35,035 nucleotides of DNA from Actinomortierella ambigua (GCA_016098155.1 JAAAJB010000370.1:1-35035); one strand, 5' to 3'. Counted from the stretch's first letter, positions 1-12,486 are shown. The notes: generated by a model from the letters alone, not told the origin. Program-made: numbers and translations.

Positions 1-308
1 AATACTTCCCTCGACTCTGTGGATTTTTCTGACTTGGATGCAATGACCCACTATGAAGCAGCTTATGCACATTTCCGCTTTGCTATTCTAAGCAACCGCC
101 TTCTTATGTCGTATATGCCAAGGGCAACGATACTGTTCTCCGGCACAAGCGTCCAACTGCGCGCATCATCGGCCTGACCTGGCATAGGTAGATGACCACT
201 CACATGGTCGATGCCTACGCCTATACCAATCTGGTGCTGCAATATGAAGCAAATCATCATCTAGCACCGCAGGACCAATTGGCCATGGACACGGACATGG
301 AAAAGTAG
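1..308 (+). pseudogene. Possible decayed 3' end of a coding region (edge of window)
   Basis: Frame 1 is open from the window edge to a TGA at 172-174 and has protein-like composition. The protein-like reading then seems to continue in frame 3 from about 105, through an in-frame TAG at 189-191, to a TAG at 306-308. One frameshift near 100-105 plus one nonsense codon would explain this, so I read it as the remnant of the 3' end of a plus-strand gene that starts outside the window. No family is recognised. It could also be the true end of an intact neighbour with a short final frame, or chance. Confidence 0.2.
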
Positions 309-352
309 ACAATAGCGCTGAATGCTACTCACTGGATACCAAAAATCGAAAT

Positions 353-586
353 TCACTCTTTTATTTCCTTCCTTTCCACAATGTGTGCGCGGAGCAAATT
401 CGGCAGAGTCATTGACCCGAGACCACTGGTCATAGCCCGTGTAACTTCTTCAAGGTCTAACCCGTTAGTCGGTGGAATCTCAAGCTGGATGGTTGTACCA
501 GAACGGGTCATATGGTTGAACGAGACTGTGACCAGGCAGTAGCATGGTATCTCGAGTGTGCGGAACAACGGAATCTGGATGCGCAT
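353..586 (-). CDS. Small hypothetical ORF, 77 aa, doubtful
   Basis: This is an uninterrupted minus-strand frame. It is open a little further upstream to a stop near 626, with the first ATG at 586. The product would have a short hydrophobic stretch near residues 12-25 and a charged C-terminus, with no motif I recognise. It lies downstream of the dynamin gene in the same orientation, 266 bp beyond its stop, with no splice signals joining them that I can defend. It may be a relic or a chance frame. Confidence 0.22.
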   Translation of the reverse strand: MRIQIPLFRTLEIPCYCLVTVSFNHMTRSGTTIQLEIPPTNGLDLEEVTRAMTSGLGSMTLPNLLRAHIVERKEIKE

Positions 587-851
587 ACACCCTTGTAGTA
601 ATGCCTTAGAGTCGAACGATATTATTTTTTAGCAGTGTGCTTTTGTGCAACGGCTGGCCATGGAAAGGAAAACGCGCAACCCAAACATGGGAAAGGGGAT
701 GGGCAAAGGACATGACCATCTTAAAGATGTTTAGTATACTTTTTAATGATATAGGATAGCTTGATGGTAATAATACTCCTCGCCGGATAGAATATCCTGC
801 ACAACAACTGTGGCTCTTGTTAAGTGCACAAGGCTGTGGTATGTGCGCTCA

Positions 852-2807
852 TTAAAGCTCGAGCAGGCTTCGCTCCAAAATCTCGATTCGATCCCCAATG
901 TCCTTGCGACGGCGCTGGTCAATTTCCGACTCGATCAGGCAGGTGAGTCTGGTGTCATCGACCTTGAGCAGCTCCTTGAAGTACAAATCGATTTGATTGA
1001 CCATGTATCGTTCGATGGTCTGCATTAGCACTACATCGACGATACGCTTGCGCGCAACCTTGCAGTAGGCCTTGAGCTTCTCGTGCAAGTCCTCGGCAGC
1101 GTTTTGCTCGTTGGAATTGATGTCGATGGAGGGCAGCTTCAGATCGCTGGTGCGGATAACTACTGCACCATTAGGGCCACTGAACTTGTGATTTTCGAGG
1201 TGTTTCAGGGCTTTGTCGGCGCGAACCTTCAGGATCGTATCGTAATAGTATTTGTTGAAGGTAAACGGGGTTTGCTCGTCGTCGAAGATGTCCTCGAGCG
1301 TTCTGTTGATGCGCTTCTCCTGGTTGCGGTAGAAAGTGACAAAATGGTCCAAGAAGACCTCACGTGCAAGCTGATGATCGATCGCATATTCGAGGAAAGC
1401 CTTCGTAGCCTCGCAGAGGTACTGATTGATGCCCGTGATATGCTCTTTGCTGAGGGTCTTCCAGGTGGCATGCGTAGCGCTGAACAGCTTTATGAAAATC
1501 GAGAATGACACGAAGCCGGGAAGCTCGTTACCCTTGAACAGGATCATTGTTTCCGCAATGTCCTTTGCCTTCAGATCCTCAAGGTTGTGCTTGGCCATGG
1601 CACTGTTGTACTCCTGATAAAGACTTTGAAGGGACGAGCGTATGAAGCGCAGGCTCTTTTTCCACCTCATATCCTCGCCATAAAATCCTTTTGCCTCATC
1701 CTTGAATCTGTTCATGTACTCTTGCGAGTAGGCGCCGACCAGATTGGCAGACAGGGATGTCTGCAGCTTGAACGTAAGCTCGGAGAACTTTTCACGAGCG
1801 TCATGAGTGGTGGCAATCGCGGAACCCATACCGTCTAACTCTCGCCGAAGCTCCTCCGTCTTATTGATAACCTCTCTCTTGAGCAACGGCAGTTCTTTCC
1901 TGATGTGAGCATAAAGAAGCTCCCCGAGGAATTTTTGCACGCCGGTGCGACCTCTGCTGGCATTGGGAACTGCCTGCCATGCCGGATCGCGGTTGAAGAA
2001 GTCTTCCTCGGCCATCCGTGCCTCCTCCCAAGACAGGTCCTTGTCCGAAAACCCAGTGTTGCGCATGACCAGGTATCCAAGCCGCATTTTTTTGCGGTTG
2101 TTGAGAATCATGTCGATCAAGTCAGGTAAGGTCCCCTTCTCAATCATGTCGGGCTTTGTAACGATGGGAACCGTCCGCTCATTGTTAGGGTCGTGTTCTT
2201 CGGCACGAGCCAAGACGTAGGAATTGTTCAAGTCGACATTGGCTGGGACAACGGCGAGGATGATGGTCCTCGAATCCTTCATGTAGCGCTCATTGATGGC
2301 GCGGATAGTGTTGGGGATACGCTTGTCCTGGCCGTCCAGGGTGGTGTTGATAAAACCTGGCAGATCCACAATTGTGAGAGGCGAGTGAGTTGGACCGGAG
2401 AGTGTCAATTCCAGGACCTTGTCACTGATATCACTGGTGCTGCAGAGCAGCGAGACGGCCTCCTTGATGATTGCATTGAATTGACTTGCGGTGACGACCT
2501 TAAACCGCTCGTTAAAGTCGTCCTCGCCATGAATGCGCGCCGACAGTACATCCTCTTTTAAACTGAGATCACGGCACAGGTTGACTTGTGTAGCAAAACG
2601 CGTACACATGCCCTTGTCCCGTGGGAACAGGAGCTTCGTGAAAGCCTCGAGAACACTTGACTTCCCGCTTGACTGATCACCAACGATAGCAATCTGCGGC
2701 ACGCTGATAACGTCGTTAAGGCGGTGGTGCTTGAGCTTGTTCACCTTGTCTAGCAAGGTTTGGTATGCCTGGTATTCCGGAGCGATGTACATGTCTGTTG
2801 AGGGCAT
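852..2807 (-). CDS. Dynamin/Mx-like large GTPase, 651 aa
   Basis: This is a single-exon dynamin-superfamily GTPase. Visible motifs are the P-loop GDQSSGKSS (residues 43-51), the switch-I region with FPRDKGMCTR (61-70), the G3 motif DLPG (148-151) and the G4 motif TKPD (217-220). A helical middle/stalk region follows, and a GTPase effector domain covers about residues 560-651. There is no PH domain, proline-rich tail or transmembrane segment, and the length is close to animal Mx proteins rather than classical dynamins (over 800 aa). Family members self-assemble on membranes or nucleoprotein and hydrolyse GTP to remodel them. Filamentous fungi carry several such Mx-like paralogues of mostly unknown role. 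The start at 2807 is the first ATG and places the P-loop at the usual distance from the N-terminus. Family assignment is firm; the cellular role is open. Confidence 0.93.
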   Translation of the reverse strand: MPSTDMYIAPEYQAYQTLLDKVNKLKHHRLNDVISVPQIAIVGDQSSGKSSVLEAFTKLLFPRDKGMCTRFATQVNLCRDLSLKEDVLSARIHGEDDFNERFKVVTASQFNAIIKEAVSLLCSTSDISDKVLELTLSGPTHSPLTIVDLPGFINTTLDGQDKRIPNTIRAINERYMKDSRTIILAVVPANVDLNNSYVLARAEEHDPNNERTVPIVTKPDMIEKGTLPDLIDMILNNRKKMRLGYLVMRNTGFSDKDLSWEEARMAEEDFFNRDPAWQAVPNASRGRTGVQKFLGELLYAHIRKELPLLKREVINKTEELRRELDGMGSAIATTHDAREKFSELTFKLQTSLSANLVGAYSQEYMNRFKDEAKGFYGEDMRWKKSLRFIRSSLQSLYQEYNSAMAKHNLEDLKAKDIAETMILFKGNELPGFVSFSIFIKLFSATHATWKTLSKEHITGINQYLCEATKAFLEYAIDHQLAREVFLDHFVTFYRNQEKRINRTLEDIFDDEQTPFTFNKYYYDTILKVRADKALKHLENHKFSGPNGAVVIRTSDLKLPSIDINSNEQNAAEDLHEKLKAYCKVARKRIVDVVLMQTIERYMVNQIDLYFKELLKVDDTRLTCLIESEIDQRRRKDIGDRIEILERSLLEL

Positions 2808-3271
2808 GCGATGGGGTATGTAGAGCGTAAGGTACCGAACGATGGATCAGGCAGCTTGCAGCTGTTTTGCGCGGATGTTTACGTTACTACGTTAGCAAAT
2901 CTCTCCTTTATATGATAATTATGACCATGATTCCTTGTTCCTATTGGTATGTGACATGCTGGTAAGCCTTGGTCTGCGAAATGTTGGGTATGTTGGGAAT
3001 TTGTCAATAGGAGGTATAGGGAGCAGAAATAGCGACATGTCGTTGAGTTGGGTTTATGCCATTTAGGATGTGAATTTGGGCGAGTGTCTGCTCCATATTC
3101 TTCTCCTCGCGATTCTCTACTATCCTACAAGAAACCCTCACATGTTAAAGCATTATTAGGAGCACTCGCCTCCGAGATTAGATTTTTTATCGTGAATGGA
3201 ATGTAAAAGTATGATCTAGAATAGGATTAGACAATATGGATTAGAAAAAAAATAGGGAAAATGGGCGCTCT
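2808..3271. other. Intergenic region, dynamin upstream / ABC transporter downstream
   Basis: These 464 bp hold the presumed promoter of the minus-strand dynamin gene and the 3' flank of the minus-strand ABC transporter. The DNA is AT-rich, with no coding frame or repeat worth reporting. Confidence 0.6.
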
Positions 3272-6200
3272 CTACAACTTCAGTTCTTCCTTGACCTCGC
3301 CCGCCTGCAGAGCCAAGCGATAGAAGAGCGAGTCGCGGGCTAGCAGCTCTTGTGGGGAATCAAATTCTTGGACGCGCCCTTGTTCGAGGACCAGAATCTT
3401 GTCAGAGTCCATGATAGTCTTGATGCGATGGGCGATCGTAAGGATGGTACGATCCTTAAACTCGGTACGGATGGTGCGCTGGATCAGCTCGTCTGTCTGC
3501 ATGTCAACTGAAGATGTCGCCTCGTCCAGTACCAAAATCTTGGTCTTGCGCAACAAGGCACGCGCCAAGCAGAGAAGGGATCGTTGACCAACCGAAAAGT
3601 TGTCGCCGTTTTGCGAGACCTTGAAATGGAGGCCTCCTTGCAACGAGGAGATGTATTCCTTCAAGTGTGCTCGCTCGAGAGCCTCCCACAGATCGGCATC
3701 CTGCAGTTCGTTGAATGGGTCAAGGTTCTCGCGTAGCGTTCCTGCAAACAATGTCGGGTCCTGCGGGATGATGGCGAGGTGCTGACGCAGATACTTGAGG
3801 CCGACCGTTGAAATGTCGATACCGTCGATCCAGATGGAGCCACCATCTTCCTCCACCCCGACACTTTCCAGATCCAGTGACGGCTTTTCCTTCTCACTCT
3901 CCTTCTCCTTCTCCTTCTTGTCCTTGACCTCGCCTTCCGCGGTGGCCGCGTCAGAAACCGGACTATTGTACGACGCCTTGGCCCAATGGCTATTGGCAGC
4001 CTCGATGATGCGGAACAATGCCAAGGTCAACGATGACTTGCCAGCGCCTGTTCTGCCGACGATACCAACCTTTTGGCCTGGCTGAATGTTGACGGAAATG
4101 TTCTTGACGACCAGATCCAGTCCTTCGCGGTACCGAGTGGAGTAGTTTCGGAACTCCAGGCGACCCTGAGGAGGCCAGTTGTTGGGCAGATCCTTGTCGG
4201 TCTCAAGCACGTGTGGGGCTTCGGAGTTGAGGTTTTGGTACTCGTCAATGCGCTCGATGGAGACGAGCTGATTTTGCAAGTCGCAGTACGAGCGCACCAA
4301 CCAGGTAATCTCCTGGGTCACCGACAGCGCATACGACAGCGACAGACCCACCATGCTCGGGTCCAGGTGGTCCCTCCCCAGGACAGCAAACAGGGCTGCA
4401 CCAAAGACAATCAGGGATCCGAGGACCTCGAGTCGGATCTGCAACCAACGGTTCGAAATGATCCAGGCATAAAAGGCATTCGACGAGACGTTTGTCCGCT
4501 CGTCGCTGATCTGAGTGAAGCGTTCCTTGACCCGCATCGCACGGACGGACGACACACCGGACAGGGTCTCGGAAAAGTGCTGGTAGATGGGCGATTTGCT
4601 GACTGAGTCGATGCGCTTGAGGGCACGCGAGCACTTGATGTAATAGTCTTGGATAAACACGTACATAATGAACAGCGGAGGAATCGTCGCCAAGAACAGA
4701 GGTGTCGTCACTGCAATAACAATTAGCGTGCCCACGACGGGTGCAAAACACATCAAAAAGCTCATGAATGCCCAGGGAACAAGTTCGTCGAGTGAAAAGA
4801 TGTCGGACGAAAATCGGTTGACCACTCGTCCCAGAGGGGTCGTGTCGAAGAACGACATGGGCAAAGTCAAGACTCGATGGAGCAGGCTATCATGCAACAA
4901 GCGTGACGCCCGTAGACAGGCCACGACCATGATCACGTAGGTGACGAGCAAGCTGGCCAGCATGTAGATGGCGATCAGCACAGCATAGATGCCCAGGTAC
5001 AGGCCGAGCGTCATCTCGTCGTCCTTGTCCGTCCAGCGCTTGAGCCACAAGTTTGTACCGATCTGACAGGCCTGGCCACCAAAGAATAGCGCGATGGTGA
5101 TGATTGTGTTGCGGTACGTTACCGCCTTGAGGTAAATGTTGTACACCTTCCACGAGACACTGCCACTTTCCATCTTCTCCTTCTCGACTAGGTTGGCCTT
5201 GTCGTCATCGTCATCCTCACTCGGTTTTTCGGCATGCGTATGGCCATCCTTCGCTCTGTCAGGTTGGTTTCCATCCTCTGTCATATCATCATCCACTGAA
5301 GTCGAAGACCTCTCGTCCTTGTCCTTCTTGCGACCTTCGTTGACAGAGTACTCTTTGATCAGCTGGTGAAAGTCGCTCTTGGTTGCCATCAAATCGTCAT
5401 ATCGTCCGTTTTCACTGATCTCGCCGTTCTTCATGACGACAATGTTGTCCACATACTCAAGATGGTGGATGCCGTGTGTCACCAGGAGACGTGTCTTGTC
5501 CTTGAGTAGACCTTCAGGTCCGATCAGGTTCTCCCACAAATGCTGGTCCACATGTGCATCGACAGCACTCAGTGGATCATCCAACAGATAGACATCGGCA
5601 TCCTGATAGGCTGCACGAGCAAGCGAAATACGCTGCTTCTGACCTCCAGACAGGTTGATACCGCGCTCGCCAATCTCGGTCTGGTCACCACCTGGGAGCA
5701 TCTCAATGTCAGGCTTGAGACCAGCGGCATAGATGATGCGATCGTACTTGTCCTGATCAAAAGGCATACCAAAGACGATATTATCGCGGACGGTAGCATT
5801 GACGATCCACGCCTGCTGAGCTGCATAGGCAATCCGACCGCTGACACGCACGGTACCCAGACGCTTGTACATGTCGCCAATGATGGAAGAGAGCAGTGAT
5901 GTCTTACCCTGACCGACACGACCAACAATGGCCGTCAAGGACTGGGACTGAACGGTAAAGTGAATGTTCTTGAGAGTCGGCGAACGATCGACGGCCTTCT
6001 CCTTCTCTTCCTCGGATGGTTCTCGAACAGGGGCAGGCTTACCAGCGCGGATAGCCTCCTTCTCGGCCTGTTTATACTGACGCTCCTCCGTCTTGATTCG
6101 CCTCCTCTTTTCCTTTTCGGTCTCGACGTCTGGTTGTTCCTTGACCCAGGCAAAGACACCGTTCTCGATCTCGACGACGGGACGCGTGGGATTCTCAGGA

Positions 6201-8218
6201 TCGGCATCCGTGTGCTCGACATCGCCCTCGTGGATTTCCTCGGCCAACAAGAACTTGTTGATACGGTTCGTTGCGACCTTGAGACCCACGGTTTCCGCCA
6301 GAGCATGGCTGAGCATAGAGATGGGGCGAGTGAGCAAGCCGAACAAGCTGATGGAGACAAAGACGACCTGGGGCGACATGTTGCCCGGTGTGAATCCGGG
6401 GCCACCGACAGTTGCATAGACGGCAAAGGAGACGAGGCTGACCAACATGGGCAAGGTCGAGAACATGATGGACATGATCGAAAAGGTGACGCCGAGCTTG
6501 CGAAGGACGCGGATCTCACGGTTGCGACTGGCCTGGATCTTGTCGCGGAACGAGTCCTCCCAGCCATAGAGTTTGACAATCTTGATTCCCGAGAGGACCT
6601 CGTTCACGAGTCGCAGACGGACGTCCATGGCCTCGAGCTTCTGAGTCTTGGCGCGTTGGTAAAACTTGGCCAGGACGCCCTGGATGGGGATCATGCCGAT
6701 GATGGTGGCAAGGCCCAAGAAGACGGACCATCCAATCTGTTGGTACAACATCCAAATCGCAAGACCAATCTCAAAGGGGGCCGAGATGAGCATGGGCAGG
6801 AACATCGAGTTGAGCGACCAACGCTCGGCATCGACCGACATGTGGTTGGTGATCTCGCCGATGGTCGATTTCTGCTTGGCGGCACTTGACAAGACGAGCG
6901 ACTTGCGGTACAGCATCGCAATCAGTGCCGTCCGGACCTCGATACCAAAGTTGCACGTAACGACGAAGAACGCTGCTTGGATGAACGACACGACCAGCGA
7001 GCAAAGGAATAGTCCGAGCGCAAGCAGAATACCCAGCGACAGTGGCTTGGGCGCCAGGTCGTCCTCGCGGTACGACTGGATAAAGTCCAACAAGCTGTTC
7101 AGCAGCTTGGGCGAGGCATACTGCAGGCCCGACGCCGCAAACCGGTAGATCAGGATCGGCAACCAATGGGACCCATAGGAGGTCAGGATCAGACGCAGCA
7201 GCGACGGCTTCGTACCCTTGGCTTGGCATTTCGCGACATGGGCCTCCCATCGTTTGGAAAGGTATTCGTGGCTGTATTTGGTGGTCAGGCGCTTAGGCAT
7301 CATATTGGCAACATCCTCGGCTTCAAGAGGTCGTTTGTAGCCGAGAGAGACGGCCTGTTGCATGTAGTGGAAGCTGACGCGCGAGAACCAGTTGGCCTTT
7401 TCGAATTGGGATCCGCCGCTCTGGCGCTGGACTTTGGTGCGACCGCGTGGCAAGGCCTCGATGATAAAGGCAGCCATGTTGGTGCCGAAGAAGGCCATCA
7501 GGAGTTGGAACTGGAGGTCAGACGTGTTCTGGTCGAGAAGGACCCTGGAGCGTGTCTGGATCGCGCAGGCGATGATAGTCAGCAGGTAGTAAATATAGAT
7601 GTAATCCGAAGAACGGAAAGTGTACTTGGTCTCAAAGTGGTTCAGGACCAGGGCGAAAACCTTAAAAAGAAAAGGGGAAAAAAAAAGAGAGGGTCAATGT
7701 CATGCCAATGAACACAATGCAAAATGCATGAAGTAAACATGAGACAATGGGAAATGGTTATTACCCATGCAATGGCCCAGGTCGACATAGCCAGCAGCTC
7801 GGCAGGAGGGGCCGCGCCCCTTTGTGACAGGACAACAGCGCGAGCGATCAAAAGCGCTACGCTAATCAGGGTCAAGGTTTGTGTGGTGCCATAAATGGTC
7901 CAGGTACGACCCAGGCTATGTGGCTTTCCGTTCCTCACAAGATAAAGTAGGCGAAGCGAGAAGGTCACGACGGCCAAGAGAGCGGGCAATGTAATCAGAA
8001 AGCTAACGACCGGAGTTTGTTGTCGATCGAAAGAGAACGTAAAGTAAAGACAAACCTTGGTAAGTTTACCCAGTATTTGGACACTTCAAGGTTGGGGGGC
8101 ATCGTGGAGAACCGTCCAGCAACAAACCACATAGAGGACACGATGATCCAGAGCCCGTTCCCCTGCAGTTCTCAACCCCCCCCCCCCGGTGTAAACAAAT
8201 ACTGTACTTTACAACCAT
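3272..8218 (-). CDS. ABCC/MRP-type full-length ABC transporter, about 1,591 aa, three exons
   Basis: Modelled exons are 8070-8218, 7765-8002 and 3272-7660, joined by GT-AG introns of 67 and 104 bp. The phases agree. Residues 50-190 form an MRP-type extra N-terminal membrane domain (TMD0). Then come a first transmembrane domain, NBD1 (Walker A GRVGQGKTS about 709, signature LSGGQ about 799, Walker B LLDDP about 821), a charged linker, a second transmembrane domain, and NBD2 (Walker A GRTGAGKSS about 1331, signature FSVGQ about 1484, Walker B ILVLDEA about 1504, H-loop IAHR). This is the YCF1/MRP1 family, which exports glutathione conjugates and other organic anions across the vacuolar or plasma membrane. 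A charged insert of about 50 residues precedes NBD1, and a Lys/Glu-rich insert follows the NBD2 Walker A. Exon 1 is the weak point: it includes a 12-bp C tract (8176-8187) read as glycines, so the true start may differ. The last two exons are secure. Confidence 0.92.
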
Positions 8219-10293
8219 GGAGTGAGACCACAGGAAAAAAAGGTACTGCGCTTATGGTCATTCAGGTTGTGGAAAGCACACCAGGAAAGGAAGGATGTTG
8301 TAAAGATTGGGGGGGGGGGGAGTATGCAGGAAATGAAGCCATTGTTGTCATTGAGACCAAATGGAGGACGCAAACAATCTCTCCAGAAAAAAAAATCAAC
8401 AACAACCTGAAAAGGAAAGGACTAGACCGGTACACAAGCCAGCCTTGGCACCCGTTGACTTGGCACAGAAAGAGTGCCACGCCATGTACACGCAGTATGA
8501 CAGTATGCGCAATACCCTTCTTTCGTGGCTGAATGGGAAGCGGAAGGATGTGGCCAACCCGTCAAAGATTGCCATCTTTGGTGATGTTTTAAGGTTTGTG
8601 GAAAGTATGAGCACTCCTTCTTGTCGAGCCAAACAAATTCCCTCGAGTCTGATAGAGACAAAGTTTCCTGCTGGTTGTGGATTGTAACCCTCGATCTGCG
8701 GGAAAACGCTGTCCCATCTCGTTTTCATCGTTTCATGGAGATAGGAAAAGGTCTTTTACGAAACGAAAAGAGGGAGAGAGGAGATCAATGAATCTGTGTT
8801 ATATGAGGGGAGAGTATTCTTACGTATTGGAAAAGCAGAGTGTGACATCTGCTGTGGCGTCGATCGTGGGACCCTATTTGACGCGCGAGAATAATGAAAC
8901 ATGAGCATACTATTCAAACAGGAGCAGAGGAGAGGGTCATCGTCAACATTGGAGTCATGTCTCCATTTGCCTGGGACACCTCATACCCATCCCTCAGCAC
9001 CACAGTATCCTGAGCTCATGGTAACAACGCCCTTGTTTCAATCGAAATGAGATTTCAAACGCTTCGCAGTTGAATAGTTTGTGGGGAGAGGGTGATGAAA
9101 TGGACGCAAGGTGATTAGGAGCCAGATGGGTGGATAATGAGTGGGGATGGTTGAGAAGACGAAGAAAAAGGATGGAGGCCACTGAACGGAGAAGTTGGGG
9201 CAAGTCGTTCTCTTCTTATATGAATTGGTTCTTGGGAACACACACAAAAAGAAGGTTTGGCGCACACTCCAAAACAGCAAGATCCTCGGACAAGACGGCC
9301 TTTTGTGTTCCCTGAATCGGGCCATATTTGGAAAGTATACCCAAAGCTTCATGCCTTGCTTTAGAAAACAAATCCCACGCCCTATTTTTGCGAAAGCAGT
9401 GTGTTCCTCCGGACATGACGCGAGGATAGCGTGCGTACGTTGGAGTTTGTAGTCCCTTTACCTCCAGTCTATTCATGTAGAAACCGTCGGATATGTTCCT
9501 TGCATTTGAAAAAAAAAAAAGAGAAGAGCGTGCGTATACGAGTGTTCGCATCTCCAAGTTAGCTGACAACAGGTTTGTCAATTGATATTGCTCAACAGTA
9601 TGAGAAAATCACACAGGCGCGTGGTAAATAGTCAAATACAGCCGGAGAAATGCACAGATATCTTGAAGTCTGTTGTTAGGCATTAGAAGTTCAATTGATC
9701 AGCCCATTGCTGCATTTTTGACGAATTTGATCACCCGCCAGTAGATCTATAAAGGATATCCATGAGCTTTCACGAATCTTCAACTCCCAAAACCTGTCCT
9801 CTCTGACCATACACCTTCAGTCACATCAAGCACCGTATCACGTATCATGACCCGAACGTTGAAGGCTGGTATGACTAACCAGATCACGAGGAAGGGGGTG
9901 CGGGGAGGAGACAAAGACGAGGAGCAGCGTAGAGGATGAAGGAGAAGTGACTGGTGAGGGTGAAGAAAAGGGTGAAGAAGAGGAAGAGGATTAAGTAGAG
10001 GAAGAGGAAGATGTTGTACTGGTGAAGTTCGACCACAAGTTCGTGGCAGATACTCATCCCCTCGCACCCTATCATAGAGAAGGCAGGACTAAACAATAGA
10101 GGAGAGCATGATCAAATTCTCATGCGGAGCAGATGTGACCTGAGGTATAGCACAATGAATATTGCATACGCAACGGCCATTTTATTATTCTCAGGTCTAG
10201 TTGGCGAGAGAGAGAGGAATACATTCCACAAAGAACTATCAAAATAACAAGCGAGGGGAAGAACAAACTATAACAAGAAAAAGTGAGTTATAC
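8219..10293. other. Gene-free stretch upstream of the ABCC transporter
   Basis: This 2.1-kb region lies between the intact ABCC gene and the ABC relic. It holds a 12-bp G tract (8309-8320), an A-rich tract near 9510 and GAA/GAG-rich low-complexity DNA around 9940-10010. Minus-strand frames at 8396-8728 (110 codons) and 9216-9581 (121 codons) are the longest open stretches. Neither shows a recognisable domain, a supporting splice structure or convincing composition. Part of it should be the promoter of the ABCC gene. Confidence 0.5.
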
Positions 10294-11275
<982 letters not shown>

Positions 11276-11562
11276 GATTAAAAATTGGAGATTTCGAGCC
11301 GGTGCTAGGTTATTGCCGTCTTTCCTCTGATTTGATGTTTTTCGTAACATAAGTCGAGTTCTTTGCGCTTGTGACCATATGTTTGTGCTAAAATTGTTAC
11401 AGGTATAACTATTACAAACAACAATCCAGTCGCGAAAAAGATTCAAGCCAACCCAAAACGCGTGGCGAGGGGCAAACACTAAAATGAGCCAAAGCGCGTT
11501 ACAAAGACAAATACTAAAAACCGGCATTGCCAACGTTGACATCGTGCGTGGGACATCGCTCA

Positions 11563-11640
11563 GGACTGACGGTTCTATGCTATATTCTGGACTGACGGTT
11601 CTATGCTATATTCTGGACTGACGATTCTATGCTCTACTTT
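11563..11640. repeat. 26-bp tandem repeat, three copies
   Basis: The unit begins GGACTGACGGTTCTATGC. Copies run 11563-11588, 11589-11614 and 11615-11640. The first two are identical and the third differs at a few positions. It sits in non-coding DNA. Confidence 0.9.
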
Positions 11641-12290
11641 GTAGTCCTCGGCCGATGGTTGGTATCGCCCAAGGGACCAACTCTGCCACCTACGACACTG
11701 CAACGGCGATGACGGACGGCAACACGACACTGCGGGACCATTGTCAGAACCCTAATAACGCAACAGCAGACAGCCAGCGAGTGGTGGCGTCGGCTGTGGT
11801 CGTTGCTACTCGATGTCTCCCAACTGCGTCGAGTCTGCAACAAACAATGTCCAGCTCTGCGCGCAACGTTTGCGTCGTTGTTTTTTTTTTTTTTCTTTTG
11901 CTAGTCCAGCCTGTCCAACGTGTCTGCACTCTTTTCCGCTTTTCTCCACGCACAGACGTCGTAGCACTGCCCGCCATACACCAGTCGATTCGTTGGTCCA
12001 AGTCCTATAGAATGCCGCGGTCTACTTGAGGCTGGAGAAAAAAAAACTGAGAGACTAGTTTTCATTAAAGAGAGACAGAGTTAGACAGCCGGGAAAAGAG
12101 TAACACTGCATCGATGCCAGGCAAAGAGACATGTAGGCTGAGCAGCTAAAAAGGCGGCTCACCAGCATTATGAAGTTCAAGTTTGTAATTGTTTGATTCT
12201 GGTATGAAGTTTAATATAGTGGAGGATGAAAACTGTAGACGAGGCTCAAGGGGGGGGGGTGGCGTAGGAGCGTTACATGACTTGATTCTC

Positions 12291-12445
12291 TACACCCCTC
12301 TCTCCTGAATAGTCCAGATTTTCCTATGAAACTGGACTATTCAGTTTGCCCAGTTTTCTGCGAGGAATTTTTTCAGGAGACCCCCAAGCCACCCCTTGCA
12401 CACAGAAATCTGGACTATTCAGACTATTCGGGAGGGAGGGGTGTA
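12291..12445. mobile_element. MITE-like inverted-repeat element, about 151 bp plus TA duplication
   Basis: The left arm 12293-12321 (starts CACCCCTC, ends AGTCCAGATTT) is the inverse of the right arm 12406-12443 (starts AAATCTGGACT, ends GAGGGGTG). The inner 17 bp of the arms are a perfect match. The right arm carries an extra 9-10 bp duplication of its GAATAGTC segment. A further inverted copy of the core lies at 12332-12344. Both ends abut TA dinucleotides (12291-12292 and 12444-12445), as expected for a Tc1/mariner-type target duplication. The element is too short to code for a transposase. No second copy was seen in this window, so mobility is inferred. Confidence 0.55.
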
Positions 12446-12486
12446 TAGGGAAGGTGGCTTCTTCTGGCGGCAGCACTACTTCATAC

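Noticed and set aside
5960..6889. 309-codon plus-strand open frame
   Set aside because: Antisense to the ABCC transporter, with no domain of its own.
8396..8728. 110-codon minus-strand frame, considered as a 5' exon of the ABCC gene or a separate gene
   Set aside because: No membrane segment or family motif, and no splice pair joining it convincingly to the TMD0 exon.
9216..9581. 121-codon minus-strand frame in the ABCC upstream region
   Set aside because: Composition is only mildly protein-like. No domain, no homologous frame elsewhere in the window and no splice signals were found.
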